DNA of 64,000 nucleotides from Nereocystis luetkeana (lineage: Eukaryota; Sar; Phaeophyceae; Laminariales; Laminariaceae). Shown here one piece after another: positions 10,201 through 22,200 of this stretch. The notes under the pieces are model-generated. The model made no database searches and was not told where the DNA came from. It was given only the letters and a program-made list of their open reading frames with translations. The stretch's first letter is position 1. Each line of letters starts with the position of its first letter. Made by a program: the position numbers and the translations under genes. Where the stretch lies: assembly GCA_031213475.1 (NCBI GenBank), contig JARUPZ010000019.1, positions 10,446,698 through 10,510,697 of the forward strand. The letters run 5' to 3'.

Positions 10201-13200
10201 GCATGTGCCGCTTTCGGCCTGACGGTCTCGGAGGCCAAGACGGAGATAATGTGTCTGCAAACGAAAGATGGGGGGAACGTGCCGTTCACCGTCACCGCCG
10301 CCGGCCAAGTGTACAAACAAACGACCGAGTTTGTGTATCTGGGCGGGGCTATCAGCGCAGATTGGACGGGCAGAAGTGTCGAGGTAACGCGTCGACTCCA
10401 GAGGGCATGGGCATGCTTCGGACGGTATAAGATGGAATTCTATGACCGCCCGGGTGTGCGCCTACGCCTGAAGGTGCGAATGCTGAGAGCCGAGGTGATC
10501 GAAACGTTGCTCTACGGTTGCGTTACTTGGAGCCCGAGCAAGACTGATTACGGTAGGCTACGGGAGGTCCACCACAAGATGCTCCTCCGATGCATCGGGT
10601 GGCGAAAACGAAAGCGCGAAGACCACATTCTATCCTATGCTAGCGCGCTTCTCAGGACAACATCTGAAAGCGTTGAGACGACGGTACGCAGACGTAGGCT
10701 CTTGTTTGCGGGCTTTGTGACACGAATGGGAGAGGAGCGTCTGCCGAAGAGGGTGATGTTTAGGGAGATGGTTGGGGGTAAGGGTTACTCCGGAGGACAG
10801 GAGTGGGACTGGATGAGGTACCTTGAGGAGGACCTCTAGGAGTTCGGCATCAAGCTCGAAGGGTGGCGCGAGGCAGCACAGGAAGCCGGCAGATGGTTCC
10901 AACGGGTCGAGGAAGGGGCGGAGGCCTTCATGCGGAAATGGCATACAGATGAGAAGGAGGCATCGGCAGAACGGCATAGAATAGCTGCAACCACGACCAC
11001 AGCCGTTGACGCCAACGCGAGTGTGCAGAATGGCAGGGAAGAGGGGGGGGGCGAAAGGGGGACGAGGGGGAATGGCGGGGGGGTGGAGGGGAGGCGGTCT
11101 GCCCAACAGACTGAAGCCTGGTTATGGCCATCATCGTCATGATGCACTCCTTTCTTTGGGACCCAAGCAACTAGCATGGTGCCATCTGGGCAACTTTGCG
11201 TGTCTGTATTCTCCAGTGCCTGCCTTTGGTATTTTCTTTCCCCCCCGCCCGTGATTATCGCTTTTTTGTCCCTTCTTTTTTTTCATTTTTCTTTCATTCC
11301 CGTTCGTACCTCTTTGTGTCTTTGTTAGTATGGTCCGTTTTGCCTTTTTTTGCGTTTTGCTATCTGCGTCTGTTTTAGTTTTGTATTTGTTTTTGTTTTG
11401 CTTAGCTTCATCTTCTTTTTTCAGGTTTTTGTCTGCTATTAATAGTCTCCTTTTTGCTTCCCTGGTGTCCGCAGTGGTGGAGTGCGTATGCTTGTTTTTT
11501 GTTTTTTTGCCTCTGTTTTTACTTGAGGTATTTCTTCCACTCCAAAGTTATTGGAGCCTGTCCTGCGACCACGGACTGCATTGAATTGTGAGTTAATGTG
11601 AGAACAACAACAACAACAACCTGCTTTGCATGATTTATTCTATCGCATATCGCAGTCGATGATTCAGACAAGACTGGTTCTGAGCTGCTGGTCCTCCTGC
11701 TGTACAGCAGATGTTCGTACAGGATAGGGTACGTATAGTTACGCTAATTTGTTGATTGCAACGTTTTTCTTTGACCAATAGCCAATAGGTCCAGAGAAAT
11801 TCACACAAGACAGCAAGACAGTACCCGACCTGAACTATTAATAGGAAGTTTTATTGAATTCCAAAATACGTTTTTTTATTTAATTTTGCACGAGCACAGC
11901 AGTAATCGAAAAGTGGACCACGAAGCAGGCATTTATTTCCCAGTGGACTTCGAGAGCACTAAATTCCACAAAAAGTGACTTGATTTGCTCATGAATCTGG
12001 AGTTATTATTTGTAAGCGCTGGACCTTATCTTCAGCAGCAGCGTTAATAGCATGCACAACAAATATCCGATATAGACTGCCAACACCTACGGTACGTACC
12101 ATCTTTTTTCTTTCAACTCGCGGACCTCCTAAAAAGGATAACAAACCCCTGCTCTCGTACGCCCACACGAGTAGAGTACTTCGGTAGATGGTCTTCTTCA
12201 CTGCTGTATCAGCTCTTCCCAGCCCCTGTCTTCCTAATTCAACCAACTGCAACCCGTCATCAACTCTAGGAACCTCTTGCCCATCCCCTCTGTTCACGCA
12301 TGCCCACCTCTCCGCAAACCTCAGATTTCCTCTGTTCCATCTTCTACTTTATACTTTAGGGCTGATTTTGCTTTTCGGCACGACCTGAGCGAAACATGCA
12401 GATTACGCTTATTCCGACTTGTATTTCAGCTGAGAACTGTGGACCCAAAATGAGAGGGTTTCTTGGAACTGTTTACATTTTTAGTTTATGAAAGATTGGG
12501 GAGATCCCCCGTAATGTCGCCGGCCAAGTCCCCTATTGACTTAGCGCTAAACCGGCTCGCCATAGAGGACGTAATTCCGTAATTCGACATCCTTGATCTA
12601 CAGCAGCTGCAGCAGTCAGCTGTATGATGCCCCGGAACTTGCTGTGAGGATGGAGCTTCCGTCGGCTTTAGCCCCGGAAAAAGCTATCACGTCGGACATG
12701 TCCCTACGATTTTTCGATGAAGTTGGTGTTGTTGTTGTTTGTTGTTGTTCTCACATTAACTCTCTGACGAAGGAGTCCGTGGTCACACAAAGGTGTTGGA
12801 GCCCTAGGAAGATCCGAAAAACAAAAAAAACGAAAATTCGGCTGCCTCAAAATACACGAGACGGAAAAAGCGCACACAAGATAAAACCAATGTGCAAAAC
12901 TGAACTAACATGGCCGCGGGTATATCCTCTCAACTATAATATAGAAGAGTACCCCCGTTCCCACCACTAACCAACTCGTGGCTGCTGACTACAGCGGATG
13001 CTGTCTGAAGTGCTGCCTGCACCGTACGAAACGCACGGTAGTCGTGAAAACGAAAGAGGAACACACCTGCCTGCTATCTGGAGTGCTGTCAGAGTGAAGA
13101 CTCGCGGATATGCAGTGAAAAAAGGAGCAATCGAACCTTACTACCACACGAATATCAACGATCGCCATCTCTTCCTGGACTGTCTGACACAAAAAGGTGC

Positions 13201-16200
13201 AGCACAGTTATGATACCACGTCCCTGGTAATTGCGTAGGTTATTCCCCATGAAGGGTATACAACTCGTTAAACTACAAAGACCAGTGACGAGTACCGGTA
13301 GATACTATTCTGCCTCGTGAAGAACAATACCAGGAAACAACAAACTATGACTGCTTCTCTCGTGATGATAGTGTGCGCGCAAATCACGGGTCTCCGTGCA
13401 CCGTCTTCCTGCCGCTCTTCATGGCCGCATCATCGCCTTGGCCCAATCCACCCGCTCCTTTGCGCGTGCACTCGTTGCCATTCCCTTCCAGTCGTTTCCC
13501 TTTCTCCGTCATCCTGAAAAACAAAATGCTCCTCGCACTTGCGGTTCTGATCTGGGAAATAAAAATTCTCGCGCAGGGGGAGGTCAATCCGTCTCTTCCC
13601 CGCACGTCGACGCTCAGTCTCCCTCCTCCCTCGTCGTCGAATCCAGCGTGTACGAGTCCGTAGGTACATCGTACGAGTATACCTGGTATAAATAACGCGC
13701 GCACACACTTAATATAGGTGCGATGATGAGTGGATTCAGCCGCAAGGGTGATTTTGGTCATCCAGATTCGTATTCTTCTACCCTAAAAAATGAAACAAAT
13801 GGCTACCGGATTAAAACATACCAGAGGGTACCAGGTACCTGGTACGTATTAACCCTTTTAGAACCGCAGCCCCGTTTTGGGGACAAACTACTCCTAATTT
13901 GACTGGTTTGTCCCCAAAACGGGACTGCGGTTCTAAAAGGGTTAATAGCAATACTCTCATCAAAGGCATTCGATCGGTCCTATTTACCGTAGCGGGAAGG
14001 GGGTAGAAGAGCCTGCTATGTGACCCCGGATCTGAGTTACGGGTTGGAAGCAGAGAGAGATGAAGATGTGCGAAGATAATACATGGGATGAGCAAAAAAA
14101 AAAAAAAAAAAAAACGCGACGGGCAGTTGGGGCCTTACTGGCACCCAAGCGTCTTCTGGTTCCCGGGTTTCCGGTGACTCTTGTTGTCTCTAGATGTGTA
14201 TGGAGCAGAAAAAACATCACTATTTGAACACGCGACGTTTAGAACTTCGGCTGGTTCGTGCTTATCGGAAAGCGATAGCAGTGAACTTGAAGGAGCTTCA
14301 TCACCGAAGCTTGTGTTTCGCTCGATATTACTCCCCCCTCTCCCGCAGGTCCTCAACAGATAGATGCCTTCACCTCGACTAAGCCCTTTTAGAACCGCAG
14401 TCCCGTGTTGGGGACGGACTACTCAATTTTCCAATAGTTTGCCGCTGAAACCGGACTGCTGTCCTGAAGTAAGTGCTGCAGTAGTAAGTAGTCGAAGTAG
14501 TTCGAAAGTTAGGTTTGGGGTGCACCAAATGAACGTTTGCATTTCACTATTATTATAGCGGACAGCTACGACTGACTACAGCTCCTCACGAGGGACTACA
14601 GCACGCGAAATAAAGGGATGCTCCTGACGGGGTGTCTTGCTGTGTGGTGGTGTCGGGTGCGCCAGATGGCAGTCGTGCGCAGCGAGATTCAACTCACGAG
14701 GTGTTTTCGTGTACTCGAAATTGCGAGCGAGTAGCACAAACAGCTCTCGCCAAAACGCTACCAGGTCCTGGTAAAATAATTCATTTCAGGCGCGGGGGCA
14801 TGTATTAGACTTTTTTTTCATCTAGAAACATATTATGCCAGGCTCAACGCGCCCAACTTTCAAGTCCCAAGTCACAAACGCGGTGGCGCTATTAATATAG
14901 CCTTGAGAAAACATACCCGTTTCAAGGCTGACCCAGCTTGTAGTCCCCAACCCATGCTTACCACACCCTGGAATTTTCAGACGGTCCGTAGAGAGAGGTG
15001 TTTGTTTCAACATGCCCTCTTTCTTGCCTTTTTTGGGATTTTCCCTCCGCGAGCCGACAAAATTCGTTGCAACCCGTGTATTTATCATCCTAACACGTGG
15101 CGTGATTTTTTTTCACATCCCTCTCAGTTCAGATAATACCTGAATCACATTCCTTTACCAAGATACTCGGGTTCTACAACAGACACCACTGCAGGGGGGG
15201 GGGCACTCGGAGCGAAACATCTAATTTCCGCATATTATATATATGTATACATAGTGGATTTTTCACCTCCAATTCATTGCCTGACACCGGAGGTCGTGCC
15301 TTCGTGTTGTTGGATGTGGGGCGAGTTTGCCCAACTCGATGTGGCATATTCCATGACACCGGAGCAAACCACGCAAAGTGGAGCCGTGTTTTCAACTGCT
15401 CCAGAGGCGAGATCTACCATTACATTCCCGAGAGGCAGGGCAGGGCCATCAGAAAAGCCGCAGCGCGAGGCCCGACGGCCCTTAGCACGGAGTGGACCGC
15501 CCCCGGCGCAATTTGGTTTACAAGGCCGTCGTAAACCCATTATTTCATCCCTATTTGCCTCCCAAACAAGCGACGACCAGGTCACGACTTCCCTCCAAAG
15601 TTCGATCGCTGTATCACCGTCGCTGCTGCCCTCGTGGGACAACGGGGCTGAGCCAGCCTCCCAAGACATCCCAGTATCGCTATCCTGTTCGCCAGTGCCG
15701 GCCCGAACAATCTGCCGCTGGGCGCGGCGCCCCGGGGAGGACGCGCGCCGTTGCTCAACTAGTTACTCGTTGGTTGCTCGAGAGTGTTCGTTGACTCGCT
15801 TGCGATACTCTACTTTTTTCAACAACAAAAAACGCATTCAAATTCCTCGAGAGGATCCAAGGCGGTGGTTTTTTTTGGCGAAATTTTATTCAAGCGTGAT
15901 TAATATATATATACCAAGGTATTCGATTGCTTTTTTGTTCCCCGTTGATACGGGCCGTAATAAACAGTTATTTTGGCCATGACTTGGGGCTCCCTTGAGG
16001 GTATTTCTCGGGACGCCTTTTCGACTTCGGGGCCGTACCCCGCGGCACTCAGATACCCCCGAGACTAAACGGTACTACATTGCCATGAGATCTGGACACT
16101 GCGGAATTCAAAGGTATATTTTGTGCGGGATATAGCCACGACGGGATTCGACGGTATTGTTTGTGCGGGATCCGGCCAAACGCGGTTTTTCCCAGGTCTG

Positions 16201-19200
16201 GCTTCCGCCACGACGGTACTGAACGTGGTTACAGTAATTTGGGGGGGGTACCTACATATTATATATATATGCGATCGAAGCGTTGTACGGTAGAGGTACC
16301 ATGTTTCGAAAACAAAACTTTCTCAGCCTCCAGAGCGTCCTTACCGGGCGGCAGTGCAGTAAGTAGCTGAACAAAAAGTATATAACTTGTGCTCTACATT
16401 GTTGGGCGTAGAGCGTACGTACACGTACGAGATGAGTGTTTCATCAGTCGTATCATATACTTGTCCCCGCTGAATCCCGCATTATTAGTCCTTGGCGGGG
16501 CAGGGAAGTCTCAGCAAATTCGGGTGAATCTCTATCGCAGAACGCCTCGTTCCCAAAGCACGGTTTCTCTTAGTCTAGGGCAGTGACCTTCGAAGAGGTC
16601 GTAATCACTCGTTTTACAGGTTGTGAAGACCAAGCGCCAGAGGCACATCATCACCACACCTCCTTCTGGAGGTCACCAGAGGTACGTATACTCGATTTCA
16701 ACAGCCGGTAGCTAGCGAAGGCGGGAGGAGTACCACGAAGCGTACGTTCTTGTGCGGTGTGGTTACGGTGGAAACGAACATCTCACAGATGAAGATCGTA
16801 AACACCCCGCCGCATTTTTACAGTGCACGCTGAACTACGTACTGTTCCAGAGTCACCCCACGGTAAGGGTTGCATATTTTGGGCCAAACGTTTCTGGTCA
16901 ATTGAGTTCCTCAAGTAAGGAACTGCCAGTTAGGTTGAAAACTGTACTTGGTTATTCGTTTTAGGACTAGCGCATACAAGTACCGGTCGGGTGGCACGAA
17001 CTAATTTCTCCCAAGTATTGTATCGGGTGAGATATTGAGCTCCTAATAATGTCAGGGGCTCAGGAACGTCTGGTGCACCCCTACTATGGGATGGCTCTCC
17101 ACGGATAATCGCACCGCATCCCACGGTACGAATTTGAACGTTTAAACAAACTAGGGTTTAGTAACTAAAATCTGCACGGCACCGCACCGCACGGTAAGAT
17201 TCCCAAAAATGTAAGCGGCACCGAACCACAACATGATATTTCGGAAACATACATAACGCACCGCGGTGCGGTTGTACCCCGTGCAGAGCCTTGATTTTCT
17301 TAGACGTTATGGATCACCGTTATCTTCCTCTTCACGAGCCTATTTCAATGGTATCTGTTCCGTATTGTCTCCCCGATTTCTCGATTTTGTCCGTGTTATG
17401 CCTTGATCGTAGAAGGTGGTTCCCTCGATGGCTGTTGCGTTTCGTACAATGGGAGAAATATGATGCATAGTGCACGTAGATCTCTTATATTTGAGCAAGT
17501 ACGACCTTCTATAACCACCGTGCCCCAACGATAGGGAACCCTTACGAGATGCCGGACGGCTACTGTACTCCAGCAAAAACAATTTACTGGCCAGTTGAGT
17601 GTTACATCAACAACGCGACACACAATGAAAATCTCCGCGAGAGCAATGCCACGGTAGGAGAGACGGCTTATTATTGTGTGATCTCACTGCTCATTTGAGG
17701 AGCTCAATATATCACCCGGATCATAACCTCGAAGAACGTTTGTTCCCGTAACCCGCTATTAATGGTCCTAACACAAAAATAGTAACAACGTGATCAGCAA
17801 CGATGAGCCAAAAAGTGCAAACCCTTTCCAGGGGATGAGTTGCGAAGCGACATCCCCCAATTACAGCGCAGACATTATCATATCGAAAGTTTGGACGTCA
17901 TCAACCAAGCAGCAGAACAGCCGCTGCTCAGACCGATCGCGCCCAGTCTCGCCAACGGGAAAAACGTTCGCTGGATTACCTGCTGTGTCCTGCTGCCCGA
18001 GTACATTTTCCGCTGTCCGATCTCTTCTGCGTGTATGATAAGCCGACAGAGATTTGTCCGCCACGCTCACCACCTCTCACCGTTGAAAAAAAGCTTTAGC
18101 GGCGCAGGCCCGAGCTCGTACCCTACTTAAGGTCCTGCTCGACGTCGGTCATATCCAATTACTTACCATCATTCAGCCGACCATGCTTGCATGCCAAAGA
18201 GGAATTTGTCGGAAGTCTACGAGCATTCTCGGCGGCACGGCAAATGTCGGTAGGACAGTCCGGGGGAGGAGTTGGTCGACGGCGACATAGATTTTCCTTG
18301 GTCGGGTCAAGAAGACACGCGTACGAGGAGGAGCCCTTCTTCATTTCCGACGGCCATCGTATAGCGGAACCATCATGTCGACCGTTGTGCCGCGGTATAA
18401 CGCCGCACTGATAGTCTCCGGTATGTATGAGTTCCCGTTCGAAGTGATCGTCGAGGCGGCCCTTGCCGACTGTAAGGAATCCTTTGGCGGCGTTCGTCAC
18501 GAGACTAAATCCTCGATAGTTACAACAGTCCGTTTTAGTGGTGTCTTTTGACCGGTGTTGCGGTCGCTATCTCGTCGTTTCGAGCTTTGTACAATACCCC
18601 TCCTCGGGTAATGCCATGTCCACATGGATACTTCCGGTCTGATATCGGCCCGTCTACACCGTACATGTCTTCCACCATCTGCCCCCCTTATGTGCTGCTT
18701 TGGTACACCCGTCCACGTTATCTTCCAATGGTACGAGTATAATAGATCGGTATCTACATTGCAATATCCTCCGCTCCTATCGCTGTTTTCTTGCAGAAAA
18801 AAGTGCGGTGCTATTATCCTTTGAACGATAGGGCGCTACGGCGATGCTATTTCCCATCATGAGAGTGTGTTATTCGCAGCCTCTGAAGACAGAACCACAC
18901 GTTGCATTTATCACATCTAACGGTAATTAATTGGCTCTCTCTGCTGCCGGCTGCAGATATCATGCACCAACAACACACACGTGACGGTCTCCGAACGAGT
19001 GGCTGTGGAAATCTCGTCGGTAGAGGCATCGACCAAACTCAACAACGTCAAGTTCGCGGTTTCAAAGCGCGCTTCCTTCTTGAGCACCGTGCCTCAGCTC
19101 GACTGGACCAGCGTGGAGACTGAACTGGTCAGTATAGCAAACAGCGAGTGTTTTCCTACTACTGGCGAAGAGTACGTATAGGTTAGGTTACACAATCATG

Positions 19201-22200
19201 ACCCATCATGCACTTGCGGTAGCATTAGGAGGGAAAACTCTTGTAGCGGAGTAGGGTGTGCTGTGTTGATGTACGCACATAGACGTCTGGTGTTTTGTTC
19301 TGCTGCCGCCCTGACGCACGGTCAAGTGCATGAACACCAAGATTACAGACCTTGACTGGAGCATATCTATGTCGAAGGAAATTGGCCATTCTGTAAGAAC
19401 CGTTCACAATGTGCCCCATTTTAGGTCATTTCGGGACCGAGTAGACATGCTGCGAGCACCGCACAAACTACGAAGGAGTGTGTGCGACCAGATTAAATTG
19501 CCTCCCCGCGTCACGAAATGCTACCTTCGTAGGTGGTCTTGCAGTGCGAATGTGGCCTTTTAATGTACTGGTGCAAATATTCCTTTAGGGTGCAATAGGC
19601 GCAGCGATGGAACCACGGAGAGTATGGAGGGATAATTGGTACTCAGAGTTGTCCGCGATCCTTTCGCCGACAGCAGTCACGTGAACCTTGCCCCGAAAGC
19701 ACGGTAGCCTTGTGTTCTCGATCTCGTTGATACTGTAGATGCTTGATATAACAAGGTCGGAAGGCCGGGTGGTTGTTCCGCCTTTCGCCGGCATGCAATT
19801 ATATACGCCGACGCTGTGCGGAGTATTACTTGTACTTCACAGCCATCCTTGCGCGTTCAAACGAGAGAAGCCACGTTTTCCGCGCTATGTCCCAAACACA
19901 AGTTTAATTCATGCCTGGGCCGTCGTTCGTAAGATGTTTCACCCCGCACGCACCATTTTGCATCACACTCAGAACGCATTTTTTGCCGCTCGAACGGTCT
20001 GACGCACCCATTCTGGTTATATCCTGCGTTCTCGCCGCACCAGGATCAGTCCGGTCATCAGGCAGCAGGTGGTGCCGCCATGAGGGTCGAAAAAAGGGCC
20101 ACCGCTACCTTTGCCGAGGACGTGACGTTCAGCGCCTGCGCCATACCGGTACGAGCAACGATGCGAACAAGCTCATGGCGACAGACCTGTAACGCCCATG
20201 TTTGTCTAAGGTGTCGTGTGTATTTGGGGGAGAGTCGTTCAATGCAGCGGGCTTGAGATTTTATAATTCCTCGGGAGGTCAGCCCTCATGGTCGGAGGTA
20301 TTTTCCTTGCCAACGGCTCAACTGTGCGCACTTTATGCAGGGGTTTGCAAGCTTTGAGAGATTCCCTAGGGATTTCCACGCTTCGTTCTCCTCCCACACT
20401 ACTCGTCCCCAGGTTAGACAACAAAGATGGGCTGTCCCCGACCTCGCGGTATCATCCATACTCCATCACCCATCACTACGCCAACTGCCTTCCCTTCCTT
20501 GTTGTCCCTTGGTCGTTTTCTCCGTGGCGGGGTGCAGCAAGAGGACTTGGGCGGCGGTTCAGGTGCAGCGATCGTTAGCTTGGGTACTTTGGTGTTTGCC
20601 AAAACTGCCACCTTCAAGGACACCGTTGATGTGAGCTCAGACCGAAGATGTGGCCAATACAAAAAGGAGGCACCAACCACTAACGAAGAAAACAATACGA
20701 AGGTCATTGGGGCGTTGTCGCACCTCTAAACCCTTCAGGTTGCGCTGCCGATGGTATATAACGTCGCGCATATTTATGGTTTCCCATTCACGGACGAAAC
20801 CGACGACACTCCCTCGTACGGGACGCAACGCCGTTGTTCATAAACTCGTTGGCTGGCCGCATACTGAACCTATGTAGTTTGTAGTGGCAGGCTGGTCCGT
20901 CGTGTCTTACTTCGGCGCCATCGTGGTTCCCAACTTTCGTGCATCGTCCTCGACAACGTGTCGCGCTCAAGAACCCCAATGCGTACCTCAATCGCAGCTT
21001 GGCATCCCCACAAAAGCACGGTAGTGACAAGATCTCGGCCTCTCCTCCACTCCCTTCCCGTTTCTCTTCTTCACCCAATCGTGCCCGCTTGCGTATTGCA
21101 CTATCCCATCCAGGGTGGAGCACTTTATGCGTACGGTCCATTGACGGTGAGCAGCGGGAGGGTTGGAGTTCACTTTGCTTGTCTTGGGTGCCGAGCGAGG
21201 TCCAGTGTACACTTGAGGATATTACCACTTCGAGGTTTCATCGGGGGACCAAGTGGAGCACGAGTCCCTGCCGGGAAGGCAATCTGACAAACGAAACGAG
21301 ACTAGACGTGACAACACCTGACGTTCCCGGTCTTACATACGTGGTTCGGCAACACCCGTCCACCGCTAACCTGTGCCCGCTATTATCGGAGGCGTATGCA
21401 GAGTCAAATAATCGTCACCGATCACGCAGACCATACGAGGTGACCGATACTTTATGTTCGATACTGCTTGGTCGGTACTGTTGTGAGGCGTTTTTCGATC
21501 GGGGTGCATCACCTATTAGCCCCTACTCTAATTGTCCCGAGCGAACTCAGTGGACGATTTATGTGCCTTCCTTGCCGAAAACCTTGCCCTGAGGAAATAC
21601 AGAAGCGCAAGTCGAGGAGTAATCCCATGGCCTACGTATCATAAAACACGAACGAAGTAGGGCAGTAAAGCGATATTGGGTAATGTAGCTCTTCAGTGGA
21701 ACAGCCTCGTCAGCCAAAACGGTCACCCAAAATATGGCACCCCTATCGTAGCCGGGCGTGTGGTCGTCATAGTCTTCAAACACACGACGTTTCCGACCTA
21801 TGTAAAGCATCGGAGCGCTTCCGCCATAGTCTTTTCCAGTGTAGTTATTTATGCCGACCCCGTTGCATACCCGTTGGGGGGAAGCTATCGTCCGTACCAC
21901 GCTATATAATATAAAAACAGGCGTCCTTGTTCAATGGTGCTCGGGGAGGAAACCGTAGCCAAGGACCCCGTAGCCAGTGTCGTATTATGCCCAAACAGCG
22001 AACGGGTGTAGTAGTAGTGTTCGACCAACCATGTCGTTGTTATTGATATGTTGTTTTATCCTTACTGTTGTATATGATAGTCTGGCGGTTTGGTCCGACG
22101 TGATTGTCACGGCGGGGTTTATCCGAAGGTCCTTAATGTTTAAAAAGGCTTTTGCTGTTATCACAAGCACACCTTGACTGAAACAATATCCTCTTTCCGG

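Larger units (their letters stand above)
7445..11618 (+). mobile_element. LINE (APE-type non-LTR retrotransposon, RTE-like), copy 1
   Basis: The element lies in sense orientation in intron 1 of the large gene. It is bounded by the 11-bp duplication ACCTGCTTTGC at 7434-7444 and 11619-11629. It carries an apurinic endonuclease and a reverse transcriptase, no recognisable ORF1 protein, a ~0.78-kb T-rich 3' region and a short (CAA)n tail. These traits fit the RTE group, but the clade assignment is inferred. No ATG opens the frame near the 5' end, so the copy may be slightly 5' truncated despite its clean duplication. It is about 98% identical in protein to copy 2 over the shared part, so both are recent. 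Confidence 0.9.

Noticed and set aside
11655-11720. Extra exon of the large gene after a CGCAG acceptor
   Set aside because: Short, no clear donor and no homologous counterpart; kept only as a possibility in the intron note.
15254-15982. A 242-codon gene on the plus strand or a 131-codon gene on the minus strand
   Set aside because: Both strands are open over the same GC-rich stretch, no domain is recognised and no splice context ties either to a gene.
16824-17653. Short exons 16824-16862 and 17595-17653 with CAG acceptors and GTAAGG/GTAGGA donors
   Set aside because: The first keeps phase but is only 13 codons without a motif; the second reads sensibly only in a phase that does not join its neighbours.
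20939-21592. A 217-codon plus-strand frame
   Set aside because: It overlaps a coil micro-exon (21114-21146) in a different frame and has no domain.
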